A stretch of DNA of 64,000 nucleotides, taken from positions 1 through 64,000 of the forward strand of contig JBJZOS010000007.1 of NCBI GenBank assembly GCA_046269235.1, given 5' to 3'. The notes beneath the pieces were generated by a model. The model searched no databases and was not told the origin of the DNA. It saw only the letters and a program-made list of their open reading frames with translations. Origin of the DNA: Soonwooa sp032078105. GTDB lineage: Bacteria; Bacteroidota; Bacteroidia; Flavobacteriales; Weeksellaceae. Positions 1-8,813 of the stretch are shown piece by piece. Made by a program: the position numbers and the translations under genes. The stretch's first letter is position 1. Each line of letters begins with the position of its first letter.

Positions 1-243
1 TACTCCTGCTGTTTTTCTTTCTAGTTAATATTATCAACTAATTTACTTCCTTAATTATCCTAATGCAAACTTACCATTGAACGGCATGTTTGAGCTCATC
101 CCAAATAACAAGGAAAAGCATGGTTTGGGGATAGCGAGTAGTGAAAGCGGGATTAGCTCCTAATTATAAAATAGGTGAAAACTAGGATTTGAAATTTGGA
201 AATAGCACAAAATAATAACGTAATTTGTGGAAAAATAGCAGAA
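1..243. other. Left-edge sequence with no convincing gene
   Basis: A 45-codon open frame (29-163, plus strand) ends in TAA at 161-163 but has no recognisable motif and no clear start. It could be the tail of a decayed gene. No terminator hairpin or promoter stands out before the methyltransferase gene. Confidence 0.3.
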
Positions 244-1014
244 ATGCAAATCATTGAAAGTTTCCAGAACGAAAAAATAAAGAAAATTAGTCGTTGGCTA
301 AGCAAAAATAATGACCGAAAAAAGGCTGAAGTTTTTTTGGTAGAGGGTCAACAAGAAAATGAACGTGCTTTAGATTTTGGCTACGAGGCTGTAGAATTTT
401 ATATTGCGCCTGATATTTTTGTGGGAAAAACACCTGCCGAAAATGTAAATTTTGTAAGTCAAGCGGTGTACGAAAAAATCGCATATCGTGGGACGACGGA
501 AGGAATAATTGGTGTCTATAAAAATAAGGAACTGAACTTAGCTTCTCTGAAATTGAAAGAAAACTCGACAATTATCATTTTGGAAAGTATCGAAAAGCCG
601 GGAAATCTAGGCGCAATCTTGAGAAGTTGTGAGGCTTTTGGGATTGATGCTTTGATTGTGACGGATCCAAAAGTTGATTTTTACAATCCGAATGTTATTA
701 GAAGTAGTGTGGGTTGTCTATTTGGGATGGACTTTTTCGCGGTAAGTAATGAAGACGCTTTTGAGTTTTTGAAAAAAAATAATTTTGAAATTTACACCAC
801 TTTTATGTCGGCTGATGCGCAACCTCTATATTCGCGTGATCTAAAACAGAAAAGTGCAATTCTTTTTGGTACTGAACATTCTGGACTTAGTGACTTTTGG
901 AAGGAAAAAGGTAAAAACACCTTAATACCAATGACTGGAAGTATTGACTCTTTGAACCTGAGTAATGCTGTTGCGATAACTTGTTATGAAGCACTCCGTC
1001 AAAAAATGAAATAA
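244..1014 (+). CDS. TrmH/SpoU-family RNA 2'-O-methyltransferase
   Basis: Predicted SAM-dependent methyltransferase that 2'-O-methylates tRNA or rRNA in the cytoplasm. The three SPOUT motifs are visible: motif 1 around EKPGNLGAILRSCEAFG with its conserved Asn and Arg, motif 2 ILFGTEHSGLS, and C-terminal motif 3 IPMTGSIDSLNLSNAVAI that forms the knot. An N-terminal substrate-binding domain (KIKKISRW, then VEGQQENERAL) resembles RlmB/TsnR-type enzymes. The frame is open back to a TTG at 196, but the ATG at 244 starts the family-typical MQIIESFQNEKIKK and is preferred; this gives 256 residues. The gene ends against a bidirectional terminator shared with the convergent lipoprotein gene. The exact RNA target cannot be read from the sequence. 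Confidence 0.85.
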   Translation: MQIIESFQNEKIKKISRWLSKNNDRKKAEVFLVEGQQENERALDFGYEAVEFYIAPDIFVGKTPAENVNFVSQAVYEKIAYRGTTEGIIGVYKNKELNLASLKLKENSTIIILESIEKPGNLGAILRSCEAFGIDALIVTDPKVDFYNPNVIRSSVGCLFGMDFFAVSNEDAFEFLKKNNFEIYTTFMSADAQPLYSRDLKQKSAILFGTEHSGLSDFWKEKGKNTLIPMTGSIDSLNLSNAVAITCYEALRQKMK

Positions 1015-1018
1015 AAAA

Positions 1019-1050
1019 AACCGTTTCGAAATCGAAACGGTTCTTTTTTT
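1019..1050. terminator. Bidirectional terminator between methyltransferase and lipoprotein genes
   Basis: A 10-bp perfect stem (1019-1028 with 1033-1042, arm AACCGTTTCG) and an AAAT loop, with A and T runs on either side. It would terminate both convergent genes. Confidence 0.85.
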
Positions 1051-1066
1051 TACAAATAATTTTTAA

Positions 1067-1318
1067 TTATTTTGTAGCTTCTTTAGCATCTTTAGCAGCA
1101 TCTTTAACTTCTTTAGCAGCATCTTTTACAGTTGCAGCAGCAGAGTCAACTTTAGCAGCAGCTGAATCAACAGTAGCTGAAGCTGAATCAACAGTAGCAG
1201 CAGCAGTATCAACTACAGCAGCAGCTGAATCTGTGTTAGCAGCATCTACGTTTTCAGTTTTTTTACAAGCTACAAGAGCAACAGCAGCGATAGCAGCTAC
1301 AAATAATGACTTTTTCAT
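1067..1318 (-). CDS. Small alanine-rich heptad-repeat lipoprotein
   Basis: An 83-residue predicted lipoprotein. The N-terminus MKKSLFVAAIAAVALVAC is a signal peptide ending in a lipobox with the acylated Cys at residue 18. The mature part is a run of seven-residue units (VDTAAAT, VDSASAT, VDSAAAK, VDSAAAT, then VKDAAKE, VKDAAKD, AKEATK), so it should form one long helix with Val/Ala coiled-coil spacing, acidic first and lysine-rich at the end. A paralogue lies at 3355-3576. By architecture it recalls Lpp-like envelope tethers, but there is no sequence evidence for peptidoglycan attachment beyond the basic C-terminus. Function unknown. Confidence 0.75.
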   Translation of the reverse strand: MKKSLFVAAIAAVALVACKKTENVDAANTDSAAAVVDTAAATVDSASATVDSAAAKVDSAAATVKDAAKEVKDAAKDAKEATK

Positions 1319-1500
1319 AATAAATTAAATTTAATTTTGTTTGTTATTTTAAATGAATTCTTTTCTGTTCTATCAATTTGAACAGGACAAAGGTATGGCA
1401 GCAAAAAAATTTGTGTTAGAAAATTAATTGTAATATCTTTGTAAAATAGTTTTACAATTTAACACACCTGTAAAACAGCTAATTATAAATTTTTCAACAT

Positions 1501-2667
1501 TTGGACAATTTAGAAATTTTATACTTTGAACAACTAAAAAAAGATGTTCAGGCCAAGTATTTAGACAATCATACACCTTCCCACAATGATATTATTAAGT
1601 GGAAAGGTATTGACATCATATATTTTCAAGAAGACTTAAGAAAATACGCTAAAGGAAACATTAGCGAAAAGTCTTTTTATACTTATTTCAAAACTTCCCC
1701 AGTAAGCAAATTACCACGAATTGATATGCTTAATTTATTATCAAATTATGCAGGTTACGAATCTTGGTTTAATTATAAAAAGCTGAAGCCAATTACAATG
1801 GCAACTACTGAAGTAGATGAGCAGGAAACAGAAATTACATCTACAGAGAAACCAATAACAGTTGTTGAAGATTCCATCATCGACAAACAAGAAACGACTA
1901 ATGTCATATCAAATAATATTGAAGTTGAAAAAGTCGACAACAATGTGCAAGTGCAAAACAGAAATGATTTAGAAAAATCGACTAAAAAAGAAGTTTTACA
2001 AATAAACAATGTTGAAAATCAACAAATTAAAACTTCACTTGGTAATTCTAAAATAAATTTTTTCAAGAGAAACATTTGGTACATCATAACATCTGTTTTG
2101 AGTATTTCGATTTTATTTTTAATATTTCGTGATCAATGGTTATACAAAGACTACACATATAGCTTTATTGACTCTGACCGAAATACACTAATAAAAGATG
2201 AACTGGATGTAAAAATCCTTAAAGAGAATGAATCTCCCATCCTTATAAGGATTAAACCGAACGCACCTTTTAAATATACAACACAAAGCAAAAGTTTAAC
2301 CATGATCGTTTCTTCTCCTTTTTACAAAACCGACACGATTAAAAGAAACTTAGAAACAGCACCTGAAAAAGAAAGCATTGAACTAAAACCTAATGATTAC
2401 GCGATTCTACTTTATTATTATTCTAGATCTATAAAAGATTTTAAAAAGAAAAGAGAACAGCTAAACCAATTGATTAGCGATGATGCGCAAATAACGCAAG
2501 TCTATGACAACGAAACTTACGCCGTTGAACGACTTGATAAACAAAAATATATTAGCCTCGTTACGTTACCAACCACCGCTTTAGAAAACCTAAATGTGAT
2601 TGATACACAAATGAAAAATGGCAAAATAGTACTTATCCGTTTTAAAATTTCAACCAATGACAAGTAA
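1501..2667 (+). CDS. Hypothetical single-pass membrane protein
   Basis: A 388-residue protein that I do not recognise. The frame opens at a TTG (1501) shortly after an in-frame stop, and no ATG occurs for about 70 codons, so TTG is the probable start. Residues 1-95 look like a folded helical domain (IIKWKGIDIIYFQEDLRKYA), perhaps DNA-binding but not clearly so. Residues 100-190 are polar and probably disordered. One hydrophobic segment near residues 192-210 (WYIITSVLSISILFLIF) is followed by a roughly 175-residue domain, probably periplasmic. Its end overlaps the next lipoprotein gene by 11 bases, suggesting translational coupling. Confidence 0.6.
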   Translation: MDNLEILYFEQLKKDVQAKYLDNHTPSHNDIIKWKGIDIIYFQEDLRKYAKGNISEKSFYTYFKTSPVSKLPRIDMLNLLSNYAGYESWFNYKKLKPITMATTEVDEQETEITSTEKPITVVEDSIIDKQETTNVISNNIEVEKVDNNVQVQNRNDLEKSTKKEVLQINNVENQQIKTSLGNSKINFFKRNIWYIITSVLSISILFLIFRDQWLYKDYTYSFIDSDRNTLIKDELDVKILKENESPILIRIKPNAPFKYTTQSKSLTMIVSSPFYKTDTIKRNLETAPEKESIELKPNDYAILLYYYSRSIKDFKKKREQLNQLISDDAQITQVYDNETYAVERLDKQKYISLVTLPTTALENLNVIDTQMKNGKIVLIRFKISTNDK

Positions 2668-3310
2668 AATACTATCCATATTATTAGCAATTTTTGCATG
2701 CATTAGTATTATTTCGTGTAACAAAAAATACGAAGGCGAACAAAACATCAACGATGTAAAATACAAGAATAATCGCAACACCATCCCATCTGCAAAAATG
2801 GACAGTGCACAAGCTATAAATACTATAACCAAACAAAAAATTCAAGATTTATTGGATCTTTCAACGCTTTACATTTCTGGAAATAAGGATACTGAAATAG
2901 ACTCGGTAATCTATGCACAGATGCAAAGTTATTTTTTGAAACCGGATTCAACTCAACTCAAACCTTTATTTAAGGATCTTGACAGCCTAAAAGTTCGCTA
3001 TGCAAGTATCAATAATCTAAACATCGAAAGAAAAATAACTGAAAAAGACACCTTCGATGTAGCTAAATTTAGTGTCGAATATTATAATAGTAAAAAGGCT
3101 TTCATTGGAAGTTATGATAGAAATGCTGAATATGTGTTGAAATCTATTCCAGCGAAAGACAACAACGAATTTAAGTTTTATTTCAAAAATTTCTACACGG
3201 CTCTTAGTAAGAAAAAAGATTCGACGTCTGTGCAAGCTGCAAGCAACCACACTGCATCAAAAGAACAAAAAATACCAAGCAAAACAGAAAAATCTACCAA
3301 AAAGAAATAA
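2657..3310 (+). CDS. Hypothetical lipoprotein
   Basis: 217 residues with signal peptide and lipobox (LLAIFACISIISC, Cys near residue 21). The mature protein has no motif I recognise and ends in a lysine/serine-rich tail. It overlaps the upstream membrane-protein gene by 11 bases, so the two are probably made together. A terminator hairpin follows directly. Confidence 0.65.
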   Translation: MTSKILSILLAIFACISIISCNKKYEGEQNINDVKYKNNRNTIPSAKMDSAQAINTITKQKIQDLLDLSTLYISGNKDTEIDSVIYAQMQSYFLKPDSTQLKPLFKDLDSLKVRYASINNLNIERKITEKDTFDVAKFSVEYYNSKKAFIGSYDRNAEYVLKSIPAKDNNEFKFYFKNFYTALSKKKDSTSVQAASNHTASKEQKIPSKTEKSTKKK

Positions 3311-3313
3311 AAA

Positions 3314-3338
3314 AGGCCTCCAAATGGAGGCTTAATTT
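3314..3338. terminator. Bidirectional terminator
   Basis: Stem GCCTCC (3316-3321) with GGAGGC (3326-3331) and an AAAT loop, with A-rich and T-rich flanks, between convergent lipoprotein genes. Confidence 0.75.
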
Positions 3339-3354
3339 TTAAATCTTATTAAGA

Positions 3355-3576
3355 TTATTTTTTAACTGCATCGACAGCTTCTTTAACTTCTGCTTTTGCA
3401 GAATCTACTTTAGCAGTCGCAGAGTCAACTTTAGCTACTGCCGTATCAACCTCTTTAGATAATGAATCTACTTGCGCTGCAGCCGAATCAACGATTTTTG
3501 TATCAACTGTTTCAGATTTTTTACAAGACACTACCGCTAATAAAACGATCGCTAATGCTCCTAATACTTTTTTCAT
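3355..3576 (-). CDS. Small heptad-repeat lipoprotein, paralogue of the 1067-1318 gene
   Basis: 73 residues. Signal peptide MKKVLGALAIVLLAVVSC gives a lipobox Cys at 18, followed by KKSETVDTK and seven-residue units (VDSAAAQ, VDSLSKE, VDTAVAK, VDSATAK, VDSAKAE, VKEAVDA). The same layout as the neighbour 2 kb away implies gene duplication. A TATATTTG -7-like box (3641-3648, minus strand) lies about 65 bases upstream, and the leader contains a small hairpin GTCTTA/TAAGAC (3621-3636). Function unknown; probably an abundant envelope lipoprotein. Confidence 0.75.
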   Translation of the reverse strand: MKKVLGALAIVLLAVVSCKKSETVDTKIVDSAAAQVDSLSKEVDTAVAKVDSATAKVDSAKAEVKEAVDAVKK

Positions 3577-3753
3577 AATAAAATGTTTTTTAGTAATTAT
3601 ATATGTAAAATTTGTGTTTTGTCTTAGGTTTAAGACATTACAAATATATACCTCGAAATATTACAAATAGAATAATCGTATTGTATAGTTTTCGTAATTC
3701 AATTTACAAATTTACCATACTATAAATCAATAAATTAACTAAAGCGATGGTTG

Positions 3754-4326
3754 CTAAAATACAAAAATTTGATTAGGGATTATTAAAAAATCCAACCTAA
3801 TATCCGAAGAGAAAACATCTGAAATTAAAGAATCTGGTCTATAAAAACTTAATCCCACTTTAGTATTAACAATATTTTCACTAAAGAAGCGATCATAAAA
3901 GCCTTTACCATATCCTACTCTATTACCCTTTGCATCACAATACAACAACGGGGTCAAACAAAAATCAAATTCCTTGATAGTGTTACCAACACTATTTTTT
4001 GGTTCTTTAATATTCCATTTGCTAATAGAAAATTCGGTGTCGGGCGTTACTTCGATAGAAATTAAGTCATCACCAACAATTTTCGGAACAAAAATTTGAA
4101 TGTTATTTTTAAAACAATAATCAAAGAAAAACTTTGTATTAACTTCGTTCTTAGACGTTATTGGTAGAAAACAATGAATCTTCGAATTCCGTTTTAGGCT
4201 AAATTCTTTTAAAAACATTTCAAAAATCTGCACAGAAAACAGAAAAACCTCGTCTTGGGACAAGGTCATTCTTTTATCTAAATATTTTTTTCTTAAAACT
4301 TCTTTTGTCTCAAAAATTGCTTCCAT
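3754..4326 (-). CDS. 5-formyltetrahydrofolate cyclo-ligase
   Basis: Converts 5-formyl-THF to 5,10-methenyl-THF using ATP in cytoplasmic one-carbon metabolism. The 190 residues match the family length. The N-terminal basic helix (KEVLRKKYLDKRMTLS) and the C-terminal signature VGYGKGFYDRFF, equivalent to the usual GYGGGYYD nucleotide/folate-binding motif, are both present. The start codon touches the stop of the upstream ferredoxin gene, so the genes U32, ferredoxin and cyclo-ligase form one minus-strand operon. Confidence 0.88.
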   Translation of the reverse strand: MEAIFETKEVLRKKYLDKRMTLSQDEVFLFSVQIFEMFLKEFSLKRNSKIHCFLPITSKNEVNTKFFFDYCFKNNIQIFVPKIVGDDLISIEVTPDTEFSISKWNIKEPKNSVGNTIKEFDFCLTPLLYCDAKGNRVGYGKGFYDRFFSENIVNTKVGLSFYRPDSLISDVFSSDIRLDFLIIPNQIFVF

Positions 4327-4559
4327 TAGATCTCTTTAACCGAAATAATATTAACCGGACAAGCTTTTGCTGCTTTATCACACGACTCAAAAGCATCAGG
4401 AAATGGTGTTTTAATGGTAAAAAAACCTTTCTTTTCTACTGATTTTAGTAATACAGATTTACCATCTTTTTTAGACATTCTAAAAAATTCTGGTGCAAAT
4501 TCCGCACAATAATTACAACCAATACATTTGTCTCTTTGCAATGTAACAATAACCATCAA
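4326..4559 (-). CDS. Single-cluster [4Fe-4S] ferredoxin
   Basis: 77 residues. CIGCNYC (residues 12-18) plus a distant Cys in KACPVNI supply four ligands for one [4Fe-4S] cluster; an additional Cys (SCDKAAKAC) is present. Small soluble electron carrier. It sits 8 bases after the U32-family gene and directly before the cyclo-ligase gene. U32 hydroxylases of the TrhP/RlhA type depend on iron-sulphur factors, so it may serve that enzyme; this link is inferred from position only. Confidence 0.85.
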   Translation of the reverse strand: MMVIVTLQRDKCIGCNYCAEFAPEFFRMSKKDGKSVLLKSVEKKGFFTIKTPFPDAFESCDKAAKACPVNIISVKEI

Positions 4560-4567
4560 TCCTATTA

Positions 4568-5863
4568 TTAATGAGAATAAGCGCCTTCTTCTACATTGTT
4601 TTGTTGCGTTCCGGGCTCTTCAACCTTTACAACTTTATAAAGTTTGTCCGATGGACGCACACGGAAATCCGTTTTGAAAGTAATAACATCAGCCTTTGTT
4701 GCCTTTGTAGCACCTTCTTTACCATCGACCATCAGACCTTTAATCACCATTTCTTGCGAACCAGTTGTCGGACCTTGAATTAAAACTGTATCTCCTTCCG
4801 CCAAATCATAAGCTTCGATTAAGAATTCAGCAATCTCTGATTTTGGATAGAAATGACGACCTTTTCCGATATAAACTTTCTTCTGTGTTGCACTAGATCC
4901 AGAATTATCAGACCATTCTCCCAGTTCTTGACCAAGATAATAGCCAGCCCAGAAGCCTCTGTTATACACAGTTTCTAGACGCTCCATCCAGCCCTTAACC
5001 TTTTCTTGAGAGAAAGTCCCATCTGCGATACTGTCAATAGCTTCACGGTAACATTTTGTCACCACAGCCACATATTCTGGGGCACGACCACGACCTTCAA
5101 TTTTTAAAACTTTAACACCGGCATCCTCAATTTGATCTAAGAAACCAATTGTACAAAGATCTTTTGGCGACATCATATATTCGTTATCCAGTTCGATTTC
5201 GAAACCAGTTTCTTGATCGATAACTGTATATTTTTTACGACAGTTTTGCTTACACGCGCCTCTATTGGCTGAGGAATTGTTAGAGTGAAGACTCAAATAA
5301 CATTTACCCGAAACCGCCATACAAAGGGCACCGTGACCAAAAATTTCAACTTCTACTAAATTACCAGAAGGACCTTTAACTTGTTCTTTTTCGATTTGTG
5401 TCGCAATTTTTTTGATTTGAGAAATACTCAACTCGCGACTCATTACCATTGTATCAGCAAAAAGTGCATAGAATTTAACCGTTTCGATATTGGTAATATT
5501 AATCTGGGTAGAGATATGAATTTCCATACCGATTTGTCTTGCATAAGCAATAACCGCTTGATCCATTGCAATAACCGCTGTAAGATTAGCAGCTTTCGCT
5601 TTATCTAAAAGGGTTTTTATGATCGATAAATCGTGGTCATATATAATGGTGTTAAGTGTCAAATATGTTCTTACCCCTTTCTCTTCACAACGTCTTGCAA
5701 TCTCAGGAAGATCGTCGAGTGTAAAGTTTATAGTAGCACGAGCACGCATATTAAGTTGCTCTACACCAAAGTAAACAGAATCTGCACCATTGTCAATCGC
5801 CGCTTGTAACGAAGTAAAATCTCCTGCGGGAGACATTAGCTCTATTCTTCCTGTCTTTGTCAT
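4568..5863 (-). CDS. U32-family protein (TrhP/RlhA-like RNA hydroxylase)
   Basis: 431 residues. The N-terminal TIM-barrel-like domain begins RIELMSPAGDFTSLQAAIDNG, and the U32 signature follows (EIFGHGALCMAVSGKCYLS, then SANRGACKQNCRKKY) with clustered cysteines near residues 180-210. A C-terminal beta-rich extension (YIGKGRHFYPKSEIAEFL) matches the YegQ type. E. coli members hydroxylate tRNA uridine-34 (TrhP) or 23S C2501 (RlhA); which one applies here is not decidable by eye. The old label of collagenase/peptidase is probably misleading. A minus-strand TACCTTTG box (5886-5893) lies just upstream of the start. Confidence 0.85.
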   Translation of the reverse strand: MTKTGRIELMSPAGDFTSLQAAIDNGADSVYFGVEQLNMRARATINFTLDDLPEIARRCEEKGVRTYLTLNTIIYDHDLSIIKTLLDKAKAANLTAVIAMDQAVIAYARQIGMEIHISTQINITNIETVKFYALFADTMVMSRELSISQIKKIATQIEKEQVKGPSGNLVEVEIFGHGALCMAVSGKCYLSLHSNNSSANRGACKQNCRKKYTVIDQETGFEIELDNEYMMSPKDLCTIGFLDQIEDAGVKVLKIEGRGRAPEYVAVVTKCYREAIDSIADGTFSQEKVKGWMERLETVYNRGFWAGYYLGQELGEWSDNSGSSATQKKVYIGKGRHFYPKSEIAEFLIEAYDLAEGDTVLIQGPTTGSQEMVIKGLMVDGKEGATKATKADVITFKTDFRVRPSDKLYKVVKVEEPGTQQNNVEEGAYSH

Positions 5864-6208
5864 TTTATTATAAATAAATTTTTTGCAAAGGTAATTAATT
5901 TATTCTTGATTAAAATTAAAGCCAATTGATAGTTTTATTAACCAAAAATCATATCCTCTATGAGAAGTACTGTCAGCTTTAAAAAAGACAGTGACAAATT
6001 TTCACATTTAGCAAAAATAAAAATCGTCTTTAAGGTCTTAAAAAGCTTATAAAACCGCTAAAAAACTCTTAAAATGTGTAAATATTTATTAATTTACATT
6101 TAATAATGGTTAAACTTCGTTAAATCTGTAACACTAAATTTTTAGTTTATACTTATTTAGCATTAAATTTGTTTAGAGAATAAAATCAAAAACTAAAGGA
6201 AATATAAA
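5864..6208. promoter_or_regulatory. Divergent promoter region between the U32 operon and htrA
   Basis: A 345-bp AT-rich intergenic region. On the plus strand TAAATTTG (6164-6171) fits the Bacteroidota -7 consensus TAnnTTTG and stands 38 bases before the htrA ATG. On the minus strand TACCTTTG (5886-5893) precedes the U32 operon. No coding sequence or clear repeat is seen otherwise. Confidence 0.55.
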
Positions 6209-7732
6209 ATGAAGAATACATTTAAAAAACTAATGCCGTTGGCTGTAGTTGGGGTTTTATCAGGCGCAACTACTTTTGGAGCTATCAAATATTTTGATCC
6301 ACATAACTCAGGTGAGGATTTTTCTTATTTTACAAAATCCAGTAACAATGCAAGCTTTGTTGGCCTTAATACGGGTGCGGTCGGAGATGACTTTGTAAAA
6401 GCTTCTAAGATGACTGTACCTGCAGTTGTTACCATAAAAAACTATTCTACTAGAACTGCGCAAAGAGCGCCAGATAGCGATTTGTTCGATTTCTTCTTTG
6501 GGAATCCATTTGGTGGAGGAAGACAACAGCCGCAACAACGTCAGCAACTGCCTAAAAATATGCCTTCTGGCTTAGGATCGGGGGTAATTATCTCTCCTGA
6601 TGGCTATATCATATCAAACAACCACGTAGTAGCAGGAGCTAGCAAACTAGAGGTTGTACTTAGTAATAAAAAGAGTTACATCGCTAATCTAGTTGGTACG
6701 GATCCAAATACAGATATCGCTCTTTTAAAAATTGAAGAAAAAGGCCTTCCTTATCTTAACTTCGCAAACTCAGATGCGGTTGAAGTTGGACAATGGGTTT
6801 TGGCAGTTGGTAACCCGTTAGGTCTTAATTCTACAGTTACAGCGGGTATAATCTCTGCTAAAGGCAGAAGTATCGATTTGTTAAGTCAACAATCCAGAAC
6901 GCCCATTGAAAGCTTTATCCAAACGGATGCAGCGATTAATCCAGGCAACAGCGGCGGGGCTTTGGTTAACGTAAGTGGTGACCTTATTGGTATTAATACC
7001 GCTATCTCTTCGAATACTGGATACTACGAGGGTTATGGTTTTGCAGTTCCTTCTAATTTAGCAAGAAAAATTGTTGAAGATATTAAGAAGTTTGGTTTGG
7101 TGCAAAGAGGCTTCTTAGGTGTTGGTACACTTGATCTATCCAACGACAACCAAGTTATGGCATACAATCAAGAGAAAAAAGCCAATTTAAAAACAGGAAA
7201 TGGTGTCTATGTACGAGAAGTTAGTGATAATAGTGGCGCTGGCGATGCAGGAATAAGAATTGGAGATGTTATTACAAAAATAGATAACACAGATATCAAT
7301 AGCTACGCAGATTTGTCATTCGTGATTGGTAGTAAGCGACCTGGCGACAGAGTTTTAGTAACTTATACTAGAAATGGCAAAACTAACACGGCTAACGTAA
7401 CACTTAAAGACCAAAAAGGAAATACATCGGCAAGAAGTAAAGCTGATCTAACGGTTACTGAAAAAATCGGTAGCGAGTTCGAGCCTTTAAGCGATAGAAT
7501 TAAAACTAACTACGGACTTAACAGTGGTGTTATAGCTAGAAATGTTATCGAAGGTGGCGAAATGGATAAAATAGGAATTGTTGACAACTACATTATTATT
7601 GAAGTCAACGGAAAACCTGTTAACAGTCAAAAAGATGTTGAAAAAATCCTTGATGGATATTCGGGAAATGTACAAGTCAAATACGTTGATGAATACGGAA
7701 GAATGACAACTAGAGGTTTCAAAATGCCTTAA
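6209..7732 (+). CDS. HtrA/DegP-like periplasmic serine protease-chaperone
   Basis: 507 residues. An N-terminal signal/anchor (MPLAVVGVLSGATTFGAI) is followed by a linker containing a glycine/glutamine-rich loop (GNPFGGGRQQPQQRQQ) of the kind found in LA loops. The trypsin-like domain has the catalytic triad His139 (SNNHVV), Asp169 (NTDIALL) and Ser248 (NPGNSGGAL). Two PDZ domains follow, near residues 295-395 and 415-505. It should degrade or refold misfolded envelope proteins. It is monocistronic, with its own -7 box upstream and a hairpin terminator after the stop. Confidence 0.93.
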   Translation: MKNTFKKLMPLAVVGVLSGATTFGAIKYFDPHNSGEDFSYFTKSSNNASFVGLNTGAVGDDFVKASKMTVPAVVTIKNYSTRTAQRAPDSDLFDFFFGNPFGGGRQQPQQRQQLPKNMPSGLGSGVIISPDGYIISNNHVVAGASKLEVVLSNKKSYIANLVGTDPNTDIALLKIEEKGLPYLNFANSDAVEVGQWVLAVGNPLGLNSTVTAGIISAKGRSIDLLSQQSRTPIESFIQTDAAINPGNSGGALVNVSGDLIGINTAISSNTGYYEGYGFAVPSNLARKIVEDIKKFGLVQRGFLGVGTLDLSNDNQVMAYNQEKKANLKTGNGVYVREVSDNSGAGDAGIRIGDVITKIDNTDINSYADLSFVIGSKRPGDRVLVTYTRNGKTNTANVTLKDQKGNTSARSKADLTVTEKIGSEFEPLSDRIKTNYGLNSGVIARNVIEGGEMDKIGIVDNYIIIEVNGKPVNSQKDVEKILDGYSGNVQVKYVDEYGRMTTRGFKMP

Positions 7733-7753
7733 TTTATAAACAAAATTTAAATG

Positions 7754-7786
7754 AAAAGCAGCTCTTATTCGAGCTGCTTTTTTTAG
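7754..7786. terminator. Bidirectional terminator after htrA
   Basis: An 11-bp perfect stem (7754-7764 AAAAGCAGCTC with 7771-7781) and a six-base loop, followed by Ts; it lies between convergent htrA and the DUF72 gene. Confidence 0.88.
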
Positions 7787-7788
7787 TT

Positions 7789-8682
7789 TTAAAACAAAGT
7801 CAATTTTGATGGATCACTTCCCATTTGTGGAATATGAATCTTTTCTCCCCAAGCCTCATTTAATTTTTTAATAAAATGTGCGGACAAAAGTGGCGATGCC
7901 TTTTCTATGTTTTGATGAACGAAGAAATACAAATTCTCTAGGCCTTCTTCCTTCCAAGTTGTCAATCGCTCCAACCAATCGTCCAATCTTTGATAATCGT
8001 TCTCAGCATTAGCACCAACATATCTAATAAAAGCCGTTGGCGTTGTTAGTCGCATGTGCAACATATCGCGGCGTCCAGCAGTATCAACAATAATATTGGT
8101 CACATGATGATCTTCAAACAATTTACAAGTTTTATCAAACACGTCTTCATCAATAAACCATTCGGTATTACGAAGTTCTACTGCTAAAGGCACTTCTTTT
8201 GGCCAATTTTGGATAAACTTTTCTAAACGCTCATAATCTTTAGGCTTAAAATTGTCGTGCAATTGTAAGAAAACCATCCCTAATTTATCTCCGAAATTAA
8301 GAACAGAAGTTGCAAACTGTGTCACAACATCATCAACATTTAACAATCTTCGAAAATGCGAAACGGTATTAGTAATTTTAGGAAAAAATTTAAAATCATC
8401 TGGCGTTTTATCTTTCCAAGTTAAAACCTGATCGGAAGAAGGCATTCCGTAAAACGTCGCATTTAGCTCAATGGAATTAAATTGCGTCGCATAGTAACTC
8501 AATTCATCTTTTGTACCTTTTGGATAAAAGTCTTTAAGGTCGGTTTTATTCCACTTTGCACAACCAACTGATATGTCCTGCAAACCTTTTTTATTATGTG
8601 ACAAAATGGCTTTGGTATTCGAATTATCTTGAGGTAGGGTAAAATCTATTTTTGAAGGATCTTCAACTTGTCCGAATTTCAT
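7789..8682 (-). CDS. DUF72 (YecE-like) family protein
   Basis: 297 residues with the DUF72 TIM-barrel features: GCAKWNKTDLKDFYPKGTKD near residue 39, the FNSIELNATFYGMPSSDQV segment, and the conserved VPLAVELRNTEWF and IRYVGAN stretches. The family is widespread and soluble, and its biochemical role is not established. The first 35 residues before the domain are longer than in the E. coli homologue. It stands alone between two terminators. Confidence 0.85.
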   Translation of the reverse strand: MKFGQVEDPSKIDFTLPQDNSNTKAILSHNKKGLQDISVGCAKWNKTDLKDFYPKGTKDELSYYATQFNSIELNATFYGMPSSDQVLTWKDKTPDDFKFFPKITNTVSHFRRLLNVDDVVTQFATSVLNFGDKLGMVFLQLHDNFKPKDYERLEKFIQNWPKEVPLAVELRNTEWFIDEDVFDKTCKLFEDHHVTNIIVDTAGRRDMLHMRLTTPTAFIRYVGANAENDYQRLDDWLERLTTWKEEGLENLYFFVHQNIEKASPLLSAHFIKKLNEAWGEKIHIPQMGSDPSKLTLF

Positions 8683-8754
8683 TGTCGTTAAATTTTTAAT
8701 TCAAAGTTTAAAGTTAGAAAAAAACTGACATCTTTTGTAAATGTTTAATTCAAA

Positions 8755-8787
8755 AAAAAGACCGCAGAACATCTACGGTCTTTTTAA
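8755..8787. terminator. Terminator after nrdA
   Basis: Stem AAAGACCG (about 8757-8764) with CGGTCTTT (8776-8783). The T-run on the plus sequence and A-run on the other side allow function in both directions; on the minus strand it lies after nrdA. Confidence 0.7.
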
Positions 8788-8813
8788 GTATCAATTATTA
8801 TAAAGTCATTTTT

